Below are positions 1 through 9,670 of a stretch of DNA of 64,000 nucleotides, in pieces. A program made the translations under genes and the position numbers. The stretch's first letter is position 1; each line of letters begins with the position of its first letter. The stretch lies in NCBI RefSeq assembly GCF_013327855.1, contig NZ_JABUMX010000002.1, positions 372,001 to 436,000 on the forward strand, read 5' to 3'. The notes under the pieces are model-generated. The model did no database searches. It was not told where the DNA came from and was given only the letters and a program-made list of their open reading frames with translations. The stretch is from Phyllobacterium pellucidum (lineage in GTDB: Bacteria; Pseudomonadota; Alphaproteobacteria; Rhizobiales; Rhizobiaceae).

Positions 1-35
1 ATTGGTGGGGCATATCGGATGGCGCCTGCAATGGC

Positions 36-67
36 AATATGGGCCGCGATTGCGCGCGGCCCATATT
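36..67 (-). terminator. Inverted repeat downstream of the ABC exporter gene
   Basis: A perfect 13-bp inverted repeat (36-48 and 55-67) with a 6-nt loop lies just after the stop codon of the minus-strand ABC gene. Its outer end is A/T-rich and its core is G/C-rich. No long U-run follows on the minus strand; the + strand side has TTTCTTT. It is probably a transcription end signal, possibly bidirectional. Confidence 0.55.
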
Positions 68-70
68 TCT

Positions 71-1885
71 TTAGTCGTCGTTGAGGACGAGGCCCTTCGT
101 CAACTCCAGCGCCTGCCGTTCAAACAGACTGCGGTAGATCCCGCCCCCGAGCCGGATCAGCGCCTCATGGTTCCCCTCCTCGACGATCTTGCCGTGGTCG
201 AAGACCAGCAGCCGGTCAAGCGAGCGCACCGTGGAAAGACGATGCGCAATCACGAGCGTCGTCCGTCCTTGCATCAGCCGCTCCATCGCCTGCTGGATCA
301 GCACTTCGGATTCTGAATCGAGGCTCGATGTCGCCTCGTCCAGAATGAGGATCGGTGCATCCGCAAGGAACGCCCTGGCGATCGCCACACGTTGCCGCTC
401 ACCGCCCGAAAGCTTGACACCACGTTCGCCGACGAGCGTGCTGTAGCCCTTGGGCAACGCCGAGATGAACTCGTGCGCGCTTGCCTGCCGCGCCGCTTCC
501 TCGATCTCCTCCTGTGAGGCGCCGGGACGGGCATAGGCGATGTTCTCCGCCAGCGTCCGGTGAAACAGGATCGGCTCCTGCTGCACGATGGCGATCTGCT
601 GGCGCAGCGACGCCTGCCGCACCTCGGCGATATCCTGACCGTCGATCAGAATCCGGCCCGCCTTCACGTCGTGCAGCCGCTGGATCAGCTTGACGAATGT
701 CGTCTTGCCTGACCCGGAATGACCGACGAGTCCCACCCGCTCGCCCGCCCGGATCGTCACCGAGAACCGGTCATAGAGCGGCAGGCGGTGCGCACCGTAG
801 AGGAAGGTGACGTTGTCGAATTCAATCCTGCCTTCGGTGATGACAATCGGCTTTGCACCTGGACGATCCTCGATGCCGAGGCGTTGACTCTGAATATCAA
901 CCAGTTCCTCCATGTCGTTGATCGAGCGCTGCAAGTTGCGGATGTGCATCCCGACTTCGCGCAAATATCCCTGCAGGATGAAGAACGACGTCAGCACGAA
1001 AGTGATGTCACCGGCGCTGGCATTTCCGTCTGCCCAGAGGATAAGCGCAAAACCGATCACCGCCGCCCGCAGAAAGAGCAGCATCGTGCCTTGTGTCGTC
1101 CCGTTCCACGTCCCCCTGATCCAGGTGCGCGCCGTCCGGTCCTTCCACTTGTCCAGAACCTTGACGAGACGCGCATCCTCGCGGCTTTCCGCGCCAAAGC
1201 CCTTAACCACCATGTTGCAGCTGACGGCGTCCGCAAGCGAACCGCCGAGCTTCGTATCCCAGCGATTGGCAAGGCTTGCCATCGGCGCGACGAAGCCGAG
1301 CGACATCATCACCGTGACAGTGACGAAAACCAGCGAACCTATGCCGATAATGACGCCCATCAGCGGCCAGTACCAGGCCATCAGGATCGTCGATCCTGCG
1401 AGCATGATGATCGATGGGAACAAGGCCAGCAGCAGCGTATCGTTAAGCAGGTCGAGCGCCCACATGCCGCGCGTTACCTTGCGCACGGTCGATCCGGCAA
1501 AGCTGTTCGCGTGCCAGTCGGTCGAGAAACGCTGGATGCGAAAGAATGCGCCGGAAGCGATGTCGGTCATCATCTTCAAGGTCAGGTGCGTCACGGCAAC
1601 GAAGGTGACGTGCCTGAGAATGATCGCCCCGAGCGACAGGGCAAGCAGCGCCCCGAACGCCGCCATTGCGGCATTCCAGACAATTTCCTCACGGGCGTGC
1701 CCATTGACGACGGCATCGACGAGGCGGCCAGAATAGAGCGGCGTCAATACGTCGGCAAGGGTCGAAAGCATGACCGCCCCGGCGATAATGCCCACGCGCA
1801 CCGGCTGTTTTTGCCAGTGGTGCCAGGTGAATCCGAGAACGGCGCGGAATGCTCCCCCGCGCAGGTTGAAACGCAAAAAATTCAT
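71..1885 (-). CDS. ABC transporter, fused permease and ATP-binding protein (MsbA-like exporter type)
   Basis: The 604-residue protein is a half-transporter that probably works as a homodimer in the inner membrane. The first ~320 residues carry a six-helix exporter domain. The C-terminal half is a nucleotide-binding domain with Walker A GHSGSGKTT near residue 395, signature LSGGERQ near 493, and Walker B ILILDEATSSLDS. Fused domains and length fit the MsbA/multidrug exporter family. The substrate cannot be read from the sequence. It is monocistronic as far as seen, with a 368-bp gap upstream and a hairpin just downstream. Confidence 0.9.
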   Translation of the reverse strand: MNFLRFNLRGGAFRAVLGFTWHHWQKQPVRVGIIAGAVMLSTLADVLTPLYSGRLVDAVVNGHAREEIVWNAAMAAFGALLALSLGAIILRHVTFVAVTHLTLKMMTDIASGAFFRIQRFSTDWHANSFAGSTVRKVTRGMWALDLLNDTLLLALFPSIIMLAGSTILMAWYWPLMGVIIGIGSLVFVTVTVMMSLGFVAPMASLANRWDTKLGGSLADAVSCNMVVKGFGAESREDARLVKVLDKWKDRTARTWIRGTWNGTTQGTMLLFLRAAVIGFALILWADGNASAGDITFVLTSFFILQGYLREVGMHIRNLQRSINDMEELVDIQSQRLGIEDRPGAKPIVITEGRIEFDNVTFLYGAHRLPLYDRFSVTIRAGERVGLVGHSGSGKTTFVKLIQRLHDVKAGRILIDGQDIAEVRQASLRQQIAIVQQEPILFHRTLAENIAYARPGASQEEIEEAARQASAHEFISALPKGYSTLVGERGVKLSGGERQRVAIARAFLADAPILILDEATSSLDSESEVLIQQAMERLMQGRTTLVIAHRLSTVRSLDRLLVFDHGKIVEEGNHEALIRLGGGIYRSLFERQALELTKGLVLNDD

Positions 1886-2253
1886 GACAATGTCCGGCGC
1901 CCAATTGCACCGGCCTCACAGATAATCAGGAACGAGCTTGCCGTGTAGTGGATAGGAATCAGTACGGCAGAAGTGATTTGGCGACTTGCCCGAATACGGG
2001 AAAGGCCAATGTCGGCGATGGGTTACCTTGACATGTGAAGGTAATTGAAAAGCCTCGTGGGCTTTTCCGCATCACGTGTCAGGAACGAACGCCGCCCCGC
2101 GGGGACATATGGAAAACTGTCATTCGAAAACCTCCCGGTCTTCATTGCCGGACTTGGGCTTATAGGTGAATCGCTTTCGCGCGCCAAGCACCAATTTTTT
2201 CAACTTCGCGTGTTTGCGACATAGGTGAGGCGCGCTTGCAACAGTTGCCTCGA
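1886..2253. other. Intergenic region, no gene recognised
   Basis: This 368-bp gap lies between the ABC exporter start and the toxin-like gene stop, both on the minus strand. I see no convincing coding frame. It holds one clear hairpin at 2047-2067 (stem GAAAAGCC/GGCTTTTC) and should contain the exporter promoter. No operator could be identified. Confidence 0.5.
2047..2067. terminator. Hairpin, possible terminator
   Basis: An 8-bp perfect stem (2047-2054 and 2060-2067) closes on a 5-nt loop. The arms end in TTTT on both strands, which resembles a weak terminator. No gene obviously ends here, except that transcription leaving the toxin-like gene on the minus strand could stop before the ABC gene. 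Confidence 0.3.
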
Positions 2254-2529
2254 CTATCGGCCCTGTCGGTCGAGTGAGTTCACATCATCGTGGTTGCCGA
2301 CCAATTCGAGCAGATAATATTCCTCGTCGATCTTTGACATCGCCACGCGCAACCGTATGTCGGCCCTGATGGTATAGTATTTCGACCCTGTGCGGCGTTT
2401 GAAATCCAATTCTGTGTGCTGCGGATGCATCACAAACAACCGCAATGCCTCCCGTACCAACTGCCGTTGGTCGTTCGAGAGTTTAGACAGGGATTTTTTG
2501 AATCGGTTGGTATAGTCCAGCTGAATCAT
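2254..2529 (-). CDS. RelE/ParE-family toxin-like protein
   Basis: The 91-residue basic protein fits the RelE/ParE/YafQ toxin fold in size and pattern. An N-terminal helical part (FKKSLSKLSNDQRQLVREAL) is followed by a C-terminal sheet with the typical segments YYTIRADIRLRVA and YYLLELVGNHDDV. Family members are mRNA interferases or gyrase poisons; which applies here is not visible. Its start overlaps the stop of the upstream 180-residue gene by one base (TAATG), so the two are translationally coupled. That order (partner first, toxin second) is common in type II toxin-antitoxin operons. Confidence 0.75.
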   Translation of the reverse strand: MIQLDYTNRFKKSLSKLSNDQRQLVREALRLFVMHPQHTELDFKRRTGSKYYTIRADIRLRVAMSKIDEEYYLLELVGNHDDVNSLDRQGR

Positions 2530-3071
2530 TAATGCTTCAAAATGCGATCAAACCAATTATCAAAATCTTCGATTGAACTCAGTACATCACCAACCGGGCG
2601 GTTGTCCGGGTGATACTCCTCGGGAATGAGCCCGACGCTTTCTTTAAAATGCTGGAGGATCTCGGTATGCTTTTCGATCGCCGCCAGAGCCCGGGCAAGG
2701 CCAGTGCTCACGACTTCACTTTCGTGAGCAGATGGAGAAATTTCTTGCAGCCTCGTTTGGGCCGACCTTAAATCGACCAGCCGATCATCCAAATTCCTGA
2801 AAACTTCGGGCAGGGCATCCTCAGCGAAATAGGAAATCGCAGGCTCGATCTGATCGTCGGGGATTTGGTCGAAGGCCGCTCGGATCTTCTCGAGTGCTGC
2901 CAGAAACGACTTTTGCCATACGGATACCTGGCGCTCATATCGCTGCACGGCCGCATTGAACTCAATCATCACGTCAGGCGTGTACGTAGGCGATTGGACA
3001 GCAAATTGAGGAGATGTCGGCAGCTCCGCAATCACGCCGGCAAATTCCTGTCTAAATGCCATCAGCCCCAT
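2529..3071 (-). CDS. Hypothetical protein, candidate antitoxin or partner of the RelE/ParE-like toxin
   Basis: The 180-residue protein matches no family I recognise. It is acidic and mostly predicted helical, with no signal peptide or membrane segment and no obvious ribbon-helix-helix, AbrB or helix-turn-helix motif. A strong ribosome site (AAGGAG, 6 nt before the ATG) supports the start at 3071. It is coupled by a one-base overlap to the toxin-like gene, so position argues for an antitoxin role. It is roughly twice the usual antitoxin length, so it may be a new antitoxin type or an unrelated partner. Confidence 0.65.
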   Translation of the reverse strand: MGLMAFRQEFAGVIAELPTSPQFAVQSPTYTPDVMIEFNAAVQRYERQVSVWQKSFLAALEKIRAAFDQIPDDQIEPAISYFAEDALPEVFRNLDDRLVDLRSAQTRLQEISPSAHESEVVSTGLARALAAIEKHTEILQHFKESVGLIPEEYHPDNRPVGDVLSSIEDFDNWFDRILKH

Positions 3072-3137
3072 CGTTCACTCCTTCGATCCCAATATGGGTA
3101 ATCCCCGGGCAATTGTCACGCTGATTTGACGCGCGCC

Positions 3138-4808
3138 TCAGCGATCCCGAAATCGATTGGTGATCGGATAGCGGCGGTCGCGGCCGAAATTCTTCCTGGT
3201 GACCTTCACACCCGGAGCCGATTGCCGGCGCTTGTATTCGGCGATGTAGAGAAGGTGCTCGATCCGCTCGACTGTCGCCCGATCGTGACCGCGCTCCACG
3301 ATTTCATCGACGCTCATCTCGTTCTCGACCAGCGATTCCAGAATATCGTCGAGAACGGGATAGGGCGGCAGCGAGTCCTGGTCGGTCTGGTTTTCACGCA
3401 GTTCGGCCGACGGCGCCTTGCTGATGATGTTGACCGGAATGACCTCGCCCGATGGCCCGAGGCCACCGGCGGGAACGTTCTTGTTGCGCCACTCTGACAT
3501 GGCGTAGACCTGCATCTTGTAGAGGTCCTTGATTGGATTATAGCCGCCGTTCATGTCGCCATAGAGCGTGGCATAGCCGACCGACATCTCCGACTTGTTG
3601 CCCGTCGTCACCACCATCGAGCCGAACTTGTTGGAGATCGCCATCAGGATTGTACCGCGGGCGCGGCTTTGCAGGTTTTCCTCGGTGATCCCTTCCTTGG
3701 TGCCTGCGAAAATCGGGCCCAGCGCCTTGAGAAAACCCTCCACCGGCTCGAAGATCGGCACGATGTCGTAGCGGCAGCCGAGCATGCGGGCACAATCCTC
3801 GGCATCCTTCAGCGAATCCTTCGACGTATAGGCATAAGGCATCATCACCGCGCGCAAGCGTTCTTCGCCCAGGGCATCGACGGCAAGCGCGGCGCAGATC
3901 GCCGAATCGATGCCGCCGGAAAGCCCGAGCACGACATCCTTGAAGCCGTTCTTGTTGACGTAGTCGCGCAGGCCGAGCATGCAGGCGCGGTAATTGGCCT
4001 CTTCGCCTTCTGGGATGCGCGACATTGGACCTTCGCCGCACGACCAGCCGTCCGCGCCCCGCTTCCAGGTCGTCACCATCAGTTGCTCTTCGAACTGCGA
4101 CATCTGGAAGGCCAGATTCTTGTCGGAATTGAAGGCAAAGGAGGCGCCGTCGAAAATGAGATCATCCTGGCCGCCGAGCTGATTGGCGAAGATAAGGGGC
4201 AACCCCGTCTCGATCACCTGGCGCAGCGCCACCTGATAGCGAACGTCGACCTTGCCGCGATAATAGGGCGAGCCATTGGGAACGCAGAGTATCTCCGCGC
4301 CGCTCTCCGCCAGCGTTTCGCAGACACCGAGATCACCCCAGATATCCTCGCAGATCGGAACGCCGATCCGCACGCCGCGGAAGTTCACCGGCCCCGGCAT
4401 CGGACCGGCCTGGAACACGCGCTTCTCGTCGAACTCGCCATAATTCGGCAGGTCCACCTTGAAACGCTCGGCGATGACCCTGCCCTCATCCAGCACCATG
4501 ACGGCATTGTGCAGGCCCGATGGTCGTTTCAACGGAATCCCCATAATCACACCCGGACCGCCATCCGCCGTATCGGCGGCAAATTCGTTCACCGCCTTCT
4601 CGCAGGCATCAATGAACGAACGCTTCAGAACAAGGTCTTCCGGCGGATAGCCTGAGATAAATAGCTCGGTGAAGAGGATCAGATCGGCGCTCTGCCGCGC
4701 TGCATCGGCCCGCGCCTCACGGGCTTTGGCAAGATTCCCTTTGATATCGCCGAGCACGGGGTTGAGCTGAGCGATAGCGATGCGGAGAACGTCAGTATTT
4801 TTGCTCAT
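3138..4808 (-). CDS. nadE: Glutamine-dependent NAD(+) synthetase
   Basis: This enzyme makes NAD from deamido-NAD, ATP and ammonia released from glutamine. The N-terminal half is a nitrilase-type glutaminase domain (catalytic Glu in LTELFISGYPPED, Cys in VPICEDIWGD). The C-terminal half is the synthetase with the ATP-binding loop LGLSGGIDSAICAAL. About 556 residues is normal for the two-domain form. The start at 4808 (MSKNTDVLRIAIAQ) is preferred over an in-frame ATG 30 nt upstream because it begins just before the first strand of the nitrilase domain. Confidence 0.95.
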   Translation of the reverse strand: MSKNTDVLRIAIAQLNPVLGDIKGNLAKAREARADAARQSADLILFTELFISGYPPEDLVLKRSFIDACEKAVNEFAADTADGGPGVIMGIPLKRPSGLHNAVMVLDEGRVIAERFKVDLPNYGEFDEKRVFQAGPMPGPVNFRGVRIGVPICEDIWGDLGVCETLAESGAEILCVPNGSPYYRGKVDVRYQVALRQVIETGLPLIFANQLGGQDDLIFDGASFAFNSDKNLAFQMSQFEEQLMVTTWKRGADGWSCGEGPMSRIPEGEEANYRACMLGLRDYVNKNGFKDVVLGLSGGIDSAICAALAVDALGEERLRAVMMPYAYTSKDSLKDAEDCARMLGCRYDIVPIFEPVEGFLKALGPIFAGTKEGITEENLQSRARGTILMAISNKFGSMVVTTGNKSEMSVGYATLYGDMNGGYNPIKDLYKMQVYAMSEWRNKNVPAGGLGPSGEVIPVNIISKAPSAELRENQTDQDSLPPYPVLDDILESLVENEMSVDEIVERGHDRATVERIEHLLYIAEYKRRQSAPGVKVTRKNFGRDRRYPITNRFRDR

Positions 4809-4859
4809 AGTGAACATATATCGTTTCGTTGCAGGCAAGACAAGGCGAGCGCGCTCTTC

Positions 4860-5210
4860 CTAGGCAAAAAACACGCTCCAGAGCGTATAGAGCCAGACGG
4901 CGGCCACAAGGATAACCGAGATGAGCACGGCGAGCGATCCACAATCCTTGGCGATCTGGATCTCCCTGTGAAAATCAAGCGAAACGGCATCGCAGGCAGC
5001 CTCGATGCCGGTATTGAGCACCTCGATCAGGATCAGGAACAGCACCGATCCGGTCAATAGCAGAAAGGCAAGTCCCGAAGGCGCAATGAAGGCGGCAACC
5101 GGTATCGAGATGAAGAAGAGAGCGAGTTCCTGTTGAACCGCCTTTTCATGCATGGCCAAATGTTTCAAAGCCCGCATGGAATTGATGAATGCCAGTACCA
5201 GCCGATGCAT
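4860..5210 (-). CDS. dgkA: Diacylglycerol kinase
   Basis: A small integral membrane kinase that phosphorylates diacylglycerol to phosphatidate for lipid recycling. The chain has the N-terminal amphipathic part, three hydrophobic segments, and the family core with EVLNTGIEAACDAVS and KDCGSLAV. The start is ambiguous: TTG at 5234, ATG at 5222 and ATG at 5210 are all in frame. I chose 5210, which has GAGGGTGGG just upstream and gives the usual ~116 residues. It lies 51 bp downstream of nadE on the opposite reading side of the same strand, so the two may be read from separate promoters. Confidence 0.88.
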   Translation of the reverse strand: MHRLVLAFINSMRALKHLAMHEKAVQQELALFFISIPVAAFIAPSGLAFLLLTGSVLFLILIEVLNTGIEAACDAVSLDFHREIQIAKDCGSLAVLISVILVAAVWLYTLWSVFFA

Positions 5211-5258
5211 GCCCACCCTCATTTGTCTGCACAAGCTTTAGAGCGAGTTCGGCTAAGG

Positions 5259-5693
5259 TCAATCCCCGGGCGTTTCATTGACGGCTACGACAACGCCCCC
5301 GCCGCTCTTCTCGTATTGGGGCAGATGATCCTCGATGGCATAGTAATCGCCCTTATCGGCGACGAAGATATGGCATGCGCCTCGCAGACTGGTTGGCTCC
5401 TCGAATGCGCCGGCCATGACGGAAATATGATCGAGATCGCGATGCTTCCAGAACAGCGCCGAACCGCAATTCCTGCAAAAGCCCCGCCGCGCGAAAGCGC
5501 TCGCCTCGTACCAGCTGACGTTCTCTTCGCCCGAAATGCTGATCGCATCGTTCTCAACATTGGTCGCAGCATAAAAATGTCCGGACTGCTTGCGGCATTG
5601 CGAGCAATGGCAATAGACGACCCCGCGCAGTTCCCCCCTCGCCTCAAAATGGACCCTGCCGCAAAGGCACGATCCTTTATGCGTTTCCCTCAT
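5259..5693 (-). CDS. GFA/CENP-V family protein
   Basis: A ~144-residue protein with the glutathione-dependent formaldehyde-activating enzyme (GFA) fold. It shows the zinc-binding cysteines in order: CLCG near the N-terminus, CHCSQC, and CRNCGSALFWKH. Many family members have no known substrate, so a formaldehyde role should not be assumed. The second ATG (5693) is preferred over 5699, because the ribosome site GGGAGG is 7 nt from it and only 1 nt from the first. Confidence 0.85.
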   Translation of the reverse strand: MRETHKGSCLCGRVHFEARGELRGVVYCHCSQCRKQSGHFYAATNVENDAISISGEENVSWYEASAFARRGFCRNCGSALFWKHRDLDHISVMAGAFEEPTSLRGACHIFVADKGDYYAIEDHLPQYEKSGGGVVVAVNETPGD

Positions 5694-5725
5694 GCCCATA
5701 CCTCCCGATGATTGGCGGATTCCAG

Positions 5726-6913
5726 TTATTTTTTCGGCTCGGGCTTCTTTGAGCGGGCAGCCGCCACAGCAAGTACGAAGGCGCCGAACACCGCCGACAA
5801 GAGCGAGCCAAGGAGCACGCCGAGCTTCGTCTCGTCCTGCAGCAGCGGCGACTTGTCATAGGCGAGAAGGCCGATGAACAGGCTCATGGTGAAGCCGATG
5901 CCGCACAGGATCGCGACGCCATAGATCTGCACCCATGTCGCTCCAGGCGGGCGTTCGGCAAGACGAAGCTTGATCGCCAACCAGGCAAAGGCGAAGACGC
6001 CAAGCTGCTTGCCGATGAAGAGGCCAGCCGCAACGCCGATCGGCACGGGATCGGCAAGGTTTGACAGCGATACACCGCTGAACGAGACACCGGCATTGGC
6101 GAAACCGAAGATCGGCACGATGATGAAGCCTACCCAGGGCTGGATGGCATGTTCGAGTTCGACCAGCGGCGAATCAGCCTCGCCGCGCTTGCCTTTCATC
6201 GGAATTGTCAGCGCGAGGAGAACACCGGCGATCGTTGCGTGGATGCCGGACTTGAACACCAGAATCCAGAGGATGACGCCGAGAACGAGATAGGCCCAGA
6301 GCCGCACCATGCCGAGATAATTCATGGCGACGAGAATGGCGAATACCGCCGCCATGCCGGCGAGCGCCGGAACATTCAGGCCTTCGGAGTAGAACAGCGC
6401 GATGATGATGACCGCACCGAGATCATCGATGATGGCAAGGGCGGTCAGGAAAACCTTGAGCGAGAGCGGCACGCGCGCGCCGAGCAGCGAGAGAACGCCT
6501 AGCGAAAAGGCGATATCCGTCGCCGAAGGAATTGCCCAGCCGCGAATGGTGGCGCCCTCATTGAAGAACAGAAAGATCAGCGCGGGGACCATCATCCCGC
6601 CGACTGCCGCAAAGCCTGGCAAAGCGCGCCGCGACCAGGTGGACAATTGTCCGCTGATCATTTCGCGCTTTATTTCAAGCCCGACAAGCAGGAAGAAAAT
6701 CGCCATCAGGGCGTCATTGATCCAATGGAGGATGCTGAGCCCGCCGACGTAAGTCTTGAGAAAACCGAAATAATCTTCGCTGAGCGGTGAATTGGCGATG
6801 ATCAGGGCAAGAGCCGCAACCGCCATCAAAATGATGCCGCCAGCAGCCTCATTCTCCATGAACGAACGGAACGACGCAGTCAGGCGGATTCGGCGCGTGG
6901 GTTTTATGTCCAT
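5726..6913 (-). CDS. nhaA: Na(+)/H(+) antiporter NhaA
   Basis: Inner-membrane electrogenic sodium/proton antiporter for pH and sodium homeostasis. The 395-residue chain has about 12 hydrophobic segments. The segment [18 protein letters not shown] and the paired aspartates in [18 protein letters not shown] (around residues 160-165) are the ion-binding signature of NhaA. Length is typical. A NhaR regulator is not adjacent, and the gene stands alone between a GFA-family gene and a periplasmic SnoaL-like gene. Confidence 0.95.
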   Translation of the reverse strand: MDIKPTRRIRLTASFRSFMENEAAGGIILMAVAALALIIANSPLSEDYFGFLKTYVGGLSILHWINDALMAIFFLLVGLEIKREMISGQLSTWSRRALPGFAAVGGMMVPALIFLFFNEGATIRGWAIPSATDIAFSLGVLSLLGARVPLSLKVFLTALAIIDDLGAVIIIALFYSEGLNVPALAGMAAVFAILVAMNYLGMVRLWAYLVLGVILWILVFKSGIHATIAGVLLALTIPMKGKRGEADSPLVELEHAIQPWVGFIIVPIFGFANAGVSFSGVSLSNLADPVPIGVAAGLFIGKQLGVFAFAWLAIKLRLAERPPGATWVQIYGVAILCGIGFTMSLFIGLLAYDKSPLLQDETKLGVLLGSLLSAVFGAFVLAVAAARSKKPEPKK

Positions 6914-6988
6914 GCAAACTTGATAGAATCCTGAAACGGAAAACTCCAGTCCCGAAATCCGCCTTTCCCGCGTTGGTTGCGTGGCGGG

Positions 6989-7564
6989 CTATTGCGCCAG
7001 CCCGATCTGCTTCATGAAACTCAAATTGTCCCAGAAGAGATATTCCTCGTCCATCACGCCGGCAGGCGTCCAATGGCCAAGCGTCGCCATCGTCAGCTTG
7101 AACGGCTTGCCGGTGGGCGCGATGGACTTTCCATCGGGTGTCGGCATCGGTTTGGTGAACGTGCCTTCCATCACTCCAATCACGCCGGTCCATTGCCCTT
7201 GGCCGAACCGCACCGGGTGCACATTGATATGCGTATCCGGCGCATAGACGAATATCGCCTTCAATTCCTCGACGTGATCGTGAAGCCCCTTCGTCGTGTG
7301 ACCATCGGGATAGTGGACGAGAATATCGGCAGCGTGGCTTTCACCCAGACGATCCCATTTCTGGTTCGTATAGACATCGAAGTCGAGCGTATCGAATGTT
7401 TTCAGATTGGTGTCCGTCGTCTTCTCGGCATTCTGATATTTGGCGAGTTCTTCCATGAGGGCGGGAAGAGCCTTCTCCGCAGCCTTTGCGGGATCTTCTG
7501 CATGTGCTTGAGCTGGCAGTCCGATCGTCAATGCAGCGAAGGCAACAACAATATAGTTGTTCAT
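6989..7564 (-). CDS. Exported SnoaL-like (ester cyclase family) protein
   Basis: 191 residues with a signal peptide (hydrophobic run followed by PAQAHAED). The remainder resembles the SnoaL-like/NTF2 fold found in ester cyclase proteins: a residue pattern with ADILVHYPDGHTTKGLHDHVEELKA-type segments and a C-terminal MDEEYLFWDNLSFMKQIGL. The fold binds small hydrophobic ligands. The actual substrate is unknown. Location is probably periplasmic. It is separated from nhaA by 75 bp and probably transcribed on its own. Confidence 0.7.
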   Translation of the reverse strand: MNNYIVVAFAALTIGLPAQAHAEDPAKAAEKALPALMEELAKYQNAEKTTDTNLKTFDTLDFDVYTNQKWDRLGESHAADILVHYPDGHTTKGLHDHVEELKAIFVYAPDTHINVHPVRFGQGQWTGVIGVMEGTFTKPMPTPDGKSIAPTGKPFKLTMATLGHWTPAGVMDEEYLFWDNLSFMKQIGLAQ

Positions 7565-7658
7565 GGCTGAATTCCTTTTCTGGAAATATTTGGAATGGAA
7601 ATCGTCAGTATTGGCCAGGCCAAAATCGCCAGCCTGCCGTGACGTACGTTATATAAAC

Positions 7659-7685
7659 AAAGGGCGGCCATAAAGACCGCCCTTT
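7659..7685 (-). terminator. Rho-independent terminator of aroG
   Basis: A 9-bp stem (AAAGGGCGG at 7659-7667 paired with 7677-7685) with a 9-nt loop is followed on the minus strand by TTTGTTTATAT. It lies about 27 bp after the DAHP synthase stop codon. Confidence 0.85.
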
Positions 7686-7711
7686 GGGAATAGTGGCAGA
7701 CAGTGCGTCGC

Positions 7712-9091
7712 TCAGGCGTTGACTGCCAGCTTCTGCGGGTGGCTGTCGCGCTCCTTCTTCAGAAGCTCGGCGACGAGGAATGCCAGCTCCAATGCCTGGT
7801 CGGCATTGAGACGCGGATCGCAGTGCGTGTGATAACGATCCGAGAGGTCGTCCGCCGATATGGCGCGGGCGCCGCCAGTGCACTCCGTGACGTTCTTTCC
7901 GGTCATCTCGATATGGATGCCGCCGGGATAGGTCCCTTCGGCATGATGAACTGCAAAAAAGCTCTCGACCTCCTTGAGGATACGGTCAAAGGGCCGCGTC
8001 TTGTAGCCATTGGCGGTGATCGTGTTGCCATGCATCGGATCGCAGGACCAGACCACGTTGCGGCCTTCCTTTTGTACCGCGCGGATCAGCTTGGGCAGAT
8101 GGTCGCCGACCTTGTCATGGCCGAACCGGGCGATGAGGGTAAGGCGCCCTGCTTCGTTGGCCGGATTGAGCAGGTCGATCAGGCGGATCAGGTCATCTGG
8201 CTCAAGCGTCGGGCCGCATTTCAGGCCGAGCGGATTCTTGATGCCCCGGCAGTACTCCACATGCGCGTGATCTGCCTGACGCGTGCGATCGCCGATCCAG
8301 ATCATGTGGCCGGACGTGCCGTACCAGTCGCCGGAGGTCGAATCGACGCGGGTCAGCGCTTCCTCATAGCCGAGCAGCAAGGCCTCATGGCTGGTGTAGA
8401 AATCCGTCTCGCGCAGTTGGGCGTTGGTTTCCGAGGTGATCCCGACGGCGCGCATGAAGTCCATCGTATCGGCAATGCGGCGGGCCAGCTTGCCATAACG
8501 CTCGCCCTGCGGGCTGTCGGAAACAAAGCCGAGCATCCACTGGTTGACGTTTTCGAGATTGGCATAGCCGCCCTGCGCGAAAGCGCGCAGCAGGTTCAGC
8601 GTAGCGGCAGACTGGCGATAAGCCATCTCCTGACGCGCCGGGTCCGGGATACGGGCCTGCTCGGTGAATTCGGTGCCGTTGATGATATCGCCGCGGTAAA
8701 CGGGCAGCTCAATGCCATCCTTCGTCTCCGTGTCGGCCGAGCGCGGCTTGGCGAACTGGCCGGCGATACGGCCGATCTTCACCACCGGCTGCGACGCGCC
8801 GAAGGTCAGGACAACGGCCATCTGCAGGAAGACGCGGAAGAAGTCGCGAATATTGTCGGCGCCATGCTCGGCAAAGCTTTCGGCGCAATCGCCGCCCTGG
8901 AGCAAAAATCCCTCGCCGCGCGAGACTGCGGCCAGCTGCTTTTTCAGCTTGCGCGCTTCACCTGCAAAAACGAGCGGCGGATAGGTACGAAGACGGGCCT
9001 CGACATCGCTCAAAGCCTGAGCGTCCGGATAAAAAGGCATCTGCTTTACCGGTTTGCCTCTCCAGGAAGTCGGTGTCCAGTTCTTCGTCAT
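7712..9091 (-). CDS. aroG: 3-deoxy-7-phosphoheptulonate synthase, class II
   Basis: First enzyme of the shikimate pathway: condenses phosphoenolpyruvate and erythrose 4-phosphate. The 459-residue chain is a class II (plant/rhizobial-type) DAHP synthase, with [10 protein letters not shown], the [14 protein letters not shown] segment, CDPMHGNTI and [15 protein letters not shown]. These carry the metal- and PEP-binding residues. It is monocistronic with its own terminator. In the class II family feedback control differs from E. coli AroFGH, but no regulatory insert can be assigned here. Confidence 0.95.
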   Translation of the reverse strand: MTKNWTPTSWRGKPVKQMPFYPDAQALSDVEARLRTYPPLVFAGEARKLKKQLAAVSRGEGFLLQGGDCAESFAEHGADNIRDFFRVFLQMAVVLTFGASQPVVKIGRIAGQFAKPRSADTETKDGIELPVYRGDIINGTEFTEQARIPDPARQEMAYRQSAATLNLLRAFAQGGYANLENVNQWMLGFVSDSPQGERYGKLARRIADTMDFMRAVGITSETNAQLRETDFYTSHEALLLGYEEALTRVDSTSGDWYGTSGHMIWIGDRTRQADHAHVEYCRGIKNPLGLKCGPTLEPDDLIRLIDLLNPANEAGRLTLIARFGHDKVGDHLPKLIRAVQKEGRNVVWSCDPMHGNTITANGYKTRPFDRILKEVESFFAVHHAEGTYPGGIHIEMTGKNVTECTGGARAISADDLSDRYHTHCDPRLNADQALELAFLVAELLKKERDSHPQKLAVNA

Positions 9092-9376
9092 TATTGCACC
9101 CTGTTATGACCTTCAATATCGGTTGTAATTGATTGTGTTTTCCCGGGCTTTGCCGGAGGCGCTCATATAGTCCAATTGCTGCAGATATACCAGTCCCGTC
9201 GGCAACAGGGGACAATATCAAGCGAACATGCCCATGGACACGCAGGGCGCCCCTCTCAGGAACCGACATTTGAGCGTTCGGAGGGTCGTTATAGCGTCTG
9301 CCATAACGTGTTGATTATGGCCTATGGGCAAAGTGAAGACGCGATCTATTACACGATGAAGCGGTTCCTGCAATCT

Positions 9377-9670
9377 CTACTCAAGTTCCTCGACAGTGTA
9401 TTCTCGGGGGATGGTGGACGTCGCAGTGAACCACTCCGACGCGCAGGTTCTTTGCTGATGAAAATCAAAGGCAGCGCGATCTACAAAAAGCTCCTCCACC
9501 CGCCACACCAGAGCATCATCGGTCTGCAACACATCAAAAGAGATGCAGCCTGGCTCGGCCCTGGTAAGTCGAAGGTGGTCGGGAAGATAATCGATGACAA
9601 GCGCAACATCGTGCATCGATGCGCATCGCAGGAAGCCAGAAAGTCTAACCGCGCCTGTTCTGTTATCCAT
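9377..9670 (-). CDS. Antibiotic biosynthesis monooxygenase (ABM) domain protein
   Basis: 97 residues with the dimeric alpha-beta-barrel ABM pattern: an opening strand, HLRLTRAEPGCISFDVLQT, then VWRVEELFVDRAAFDFHQQRT and a closing strand IPREYTVEE. ABM proteins are small oxygenases or quinol-oxidising proteins; substrate unknown. A longer open frame on the opposite strand covers the same bases but has no recognisable content. It sits between aroG and the alpha/beta hydrolase gene with flanks of 285 and 256 bp in which I see no gene. Confidence 0.7.
   Translation of the reverse strand: MDNRTGAVRLSGFLRCASMHDVALVIDYLPDHLRLTRAEPGCISFDVLQTDDALVWRVEELFVDRAAFDFHQQRTCASEWFTATSTIPREYTVEELE

Noticed and set aside
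719..1948. 409-codon plus-strand frame
   Set aside because: It lies antisense to the ABC exporter gene, which has clear Walker and signature motifs; composition is typical of a shadow frame.
3669..4655. 328-codon plus-strand frame across the NAD synthetase gene
   Set aside because: Antisense to nadE, which has intact catalytic motifs in both domains.
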